This document shows positions 11,790 to 13,579 of a DNA stretch of 13,579 nucleotides, in pieces; within the stretch, counting starts at the first letter, position 1, and each line of letters opens with the position of its first letter. The position numbers and the translations under genes were made by a program. This DNA comes from Actinomycetota bacterium (GTDB taxonomy: Bacteria > Actinomycetota > Actinomycetes > Nanopelagicales > Nanopelagicaceae): the NCBI GenBank assembly GCA_947494085.1, contig CANLTP010000013.1, positions 1 through 13,579 of the forward strand, read 5' to 3'. The notes under the pieces are model-generated. The model saw nothing but the letters and a program-made list of their open reading frames with translations. It had not been told where the DNA came from and searched no databases.

Positions 11790-13551
11790 CTCTTGGTTTT
11801 GGCTTTCCCGCATTCTTGTTTGGGCCAGCTTTTTTGAATGTTCCTTTTGGAAGCGGTGCACGCTTAGCAGGAGCCTTCTTTGCAAACTTCTTTGGGCCTG
11901 ATGCTTTCTTAAATGGTGCGCGCTTGCCCTCAACTTTTTCTGTATCTGCGCGCCAAGTTGATGTTGCTGGACGGGAATCTGATTTATAACTCTTTTTAAC
12001 GGGACGATCTGATTTTTCAAACTTCGATGGCTTGCCTGAAGGCTTGCTTGAAGATTTAGGAGTATTAAAGCGATCTACTTTTGCGGGACGATCTGATTTT
12101 TCAAAACGTTCTGCTTTTGGATGACGATCAGCTCTAAAGGTGCGAGCTGGACGGTCCGAACGCTCTTCACGCACTGGGCGTGCTGGACGATCCTCATACT
12201 TTGGCTTTGCCGCTGTTGCGCCACGGAATGAGCGAACTGGTTTTTCTTTTTCGCTATCTCCGACGCGTCCGCCGCCTTCGCTACGCTTTTTGAAATTACT
12301 TGCATGTCCACGGCGGAAACCACCACGATCACCACGGTCGCGACTTCCGCGATCATTGCGTCCTGGTTTTTCAGCTTCAACAATTACTGGAATACCTGAT
12401 GGCTCTTGTGCGCCTGTTACGCGAACAAGTTCTGGATCAGATGGACGAACATAAACTTCATTTAACTTAACTTTGGCTTGGTTTGTGATTCCAAATATTC
12501 CACGCTTCTGCTTATGGGTTGCAAGTGTTACAACAACACCTGTTGCACCTGCACGAGCTGTTCGACCAGCACGGTGTAAATAATCTTTGTGATCTGCTGG
12601 AGCATCAACGTGAACTACAAGTGAAACATCATCAACGTGAATTCCACGAGCAGCGACATCGGTTGCTACGAGAGCTGAAGAGCGGCCATCTTTAAATGCT
12701 GCAAGTACGCGGGTGCGTTGGCCTTGAGATTTTCCGCCGTGCAATACGCCTACTGGAACACCAGAGCGAAGCATCTTTTCAGCAAGTTTATCTGCGCCAT
12801 GCTTTGTGCGAACAAAGAAAATTGTGCGGCCTTCGCGCGCAGCAATTTGGGTAGCTACTAAATCTTTATGTCCTTGATCCATAATCAAAACATGGTGCAA
12901 CATATCTGCAGCACGTGATTTTTCATTCTCAAGTGAATGTGTAATTGGATCTTTTAGGAATCGCTTTACAAGAGAGTCAACATCGCGATCAAGAGTTGCA
13001 GAGAAAAGTAGACGTTGTCCGTCATCTTTAGTCTGACCTAAAATATCTTTAACAACTGGTAAGAAGCCCATATCGGCCATTTGATCAGCTTCATCTAGAA
13101 CTGTGATTACAACATCGTCTAGGACAACATGCTTCTTCTCGATTAGATCGATTAAGCGGCCCGGTGTTGCAACCAAGATGGTTACACCAGAACGAAGTGC
13201 TTTAATTTGGCCAACATACGAGAGACCGCCGGCAACAACTTGAGTGCTTAATCCAACTTTGCGAGATAGTGGACCAACAACATCAGAAATTTGAACTGCA
13301 AGTTCGCGAGTTGGCGAAAGAATTAATCCAAGTGGACGGTGTGGTTTTGCAACGCGGCCTTCGAGGCGCGTAAGCATCGCAAGCCCGAAAGCTAAAGTCT
13401 TTCCTGAACCAGTTTGTCCGCGACCTAATACATCGCGACCTTTTATTGCATCAGGAAGCGTGGCGCTTTGAATAGGAAAGGGTGAAGTGATTCCTTGATT
13501 ATCGAGCGCTTCTACGAGCGCAGGAGCAATACCTAAATCTTTAAATGACAT
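11782..13551 (-). CDS. DEAD-box RNA helicase with basic repetitive tail
   Basis: A 589-residue cytoplasmic ATP-dependent RNA helicase, a family used for ribosome assembly, mRNA decay and cold adaptation. The motifs are in order: F-K-D-L and Q-motif PFPIQSATLP (24-33), motif I GRGQTGSGKT (43-52), PTRELAVQ (80-87), TPGR (129-132), DEAD (153-156), SAT (184-186), ATDVAARGIHVDDV (296-309) and HRAGRTAR (326-333). After about residue 395 comes a roughly 195-residue tail rich in Arg, Lys, Ser, Pro and Gly, with repeated SDRPAK/SDRPVK units and a Lys/Ala/Pro-rich end, probably a disordered RNA-binding region. The type is RhlE/DeaD-like; a precise symbol is not justified. The ATG at 13551 fits the family start (MSFKDLGI), with no clear Shine-Dalgarno or -10 in the 28 bases left in the window. 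It is convergent with the transporter gene, with stops overlapping by 8 bases. Confidence 0.95.
   Translation of the reverse strand: MSFKDLGIAPALVEALDNQGITSPFPIQSATLPDAIKGRDVLGRGQTGSGKTLAFGLAMLTRLEGRVAKPHRPLGLILSPTRELAVQISDVVGPLSRKVGLSTQVVAGGLSYVGQIKALRSGVTILVATPGRLIDLIEKKHVVLDDVVITVLDEADQMADMGFLPVVKDILGQTKDDGQRLLFSATLDRDVDSLVKRFLKDPITHSLENEKSRAADMLHHVLIMDQGHKDLVATQIAAREGRTIFFVRTKHGADKLAEKMLRSGVPVGVLHGGKSQGQRTRVLAAFKDGRSSALVATDVAARGIHVDDVSLVVHVDAPADHKDYLHRAGRTARAGATGVVVTLATHKQKRGIFGITNQAKVKLNEVYVRPSDPELVRVTGAQEPSGIPVIVEAEKPGRNDRGSRDRGDRGGFRRGHASNFKKRSEGGGRVGDSEKEKPVRSFRGATAAKPKYEDRPARPVREERSDRPARTFRADRHPKAERFEKSDRPAKVDRFNTPKSSSKPSGKPSKFEKSDRPVKKSYKSDSRPATSTWRADTEKVEGKRAPFKKASGPKKFAKKAPAKRAPLPKGTFKKAGPNKNAGKPKPRVK
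12000..12105 (-). repeat. Direct repeats encoding FEKSDRPxK units in the helicase tail
   Basis: An exact 22-base direct repeat occurs at 12000-12021 and 12084-12105, 84 bases (28 codons) apart and in frame. It encodes FEKSDRP, with Val-Lys or Ala-Lys following. Looser copies of the SDRPAR motif occur further upstream in the gene (near residues 453-470). It reflects internal duplication in a low-complexity tail rather than a mobile element. Confidence 0.8.
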
Positions 13552-13579
13552 TAAAATACCAATCGAGACATCAAGCGTG

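Noticed and set aside
12000..12105. Possible CRISPR-like direct repeats
   Set aside because: Only two exact copies, in frame, 84 bases apart, inside a coding tail; no regular spacers.
12075..12454. Overlapping frames on both strands inside the helicase tail
   Set aside because: By-products of the low-complexity, repeat-rich Arg/Ser/Pro codons; the helicase frame alone is continuous with conserved motifs.

Overview
The window looks like chromosomal DNA of a low-GC, compact actinobacterium, most likely a freshwater Nanopelagicales/acI-type lineage. This is inference from three things: actinobacterial families (an LCP cell-wall ligase ending in CVN, an HtrA protease with a short Cys-pair segment, the DEAD-box helicase); moderately AT-rich codon use; and very short gaps, with gene overlaps and many apparently leaderless starts. 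I see no mobile elements, tRNA, rRNA or CRISPR arrays, and no gene-free stretch over about 130 bases.

Layout. (1) 1-985, minus strand: the start of prpC (2-methylcitrate synthase, cut by the window edge) behind a complete prpB (2-methylisocitrate lyase), coupled through a TAATG stop/start. This is the methylcitrate cycle for propionate; prpD is not visible. (2) 1111-1539, minus: an OsmC-type peroxiredoxin, divergent from (3) 1561-6123, plus: a four-gene run of bicupin, class V PLP enzyme, aldo/keto reductase fused to a Rid/YjgF domain, and a second paralogous aldo/keto reductase. It looks like one small catabolic or detoxification pathway with no recognisable textbook assignment, and it is the most novel part of the window. 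(4) 6120-9646, minus: a TIGR04076-like small protein, an HtrA-like secreted serine protease, an MFS_3-type exporter and an S51 (cyanophycinase-like) hydrolase. (5) 9713-11789, plus: an LCP cell-wall ligase followed by a two-repeat DUF606/YdcZ-type transporter. (6) 11782-13551, minus: a DEAD-box RNA helicase with a long basic, repetitive tail.

Expression signals. Six of the nine genes that appear to head a transcript carry a TANNNT box exactly 6 or 7 bases before the start codon, the arrangement of leaderless actinobacterial mRNAs. Genes inside operons use TAATG overlaps or clear Shine-Dalgarno sequences (GGAGG before a TTG start at 2445; GAGG before 10863). Several perfect inverted repeats lie in or near the inferred promoters and are candidate operators. 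Convergent gene pairs overlap by 4 and 8 bases, leaving no room for conventional terminators.
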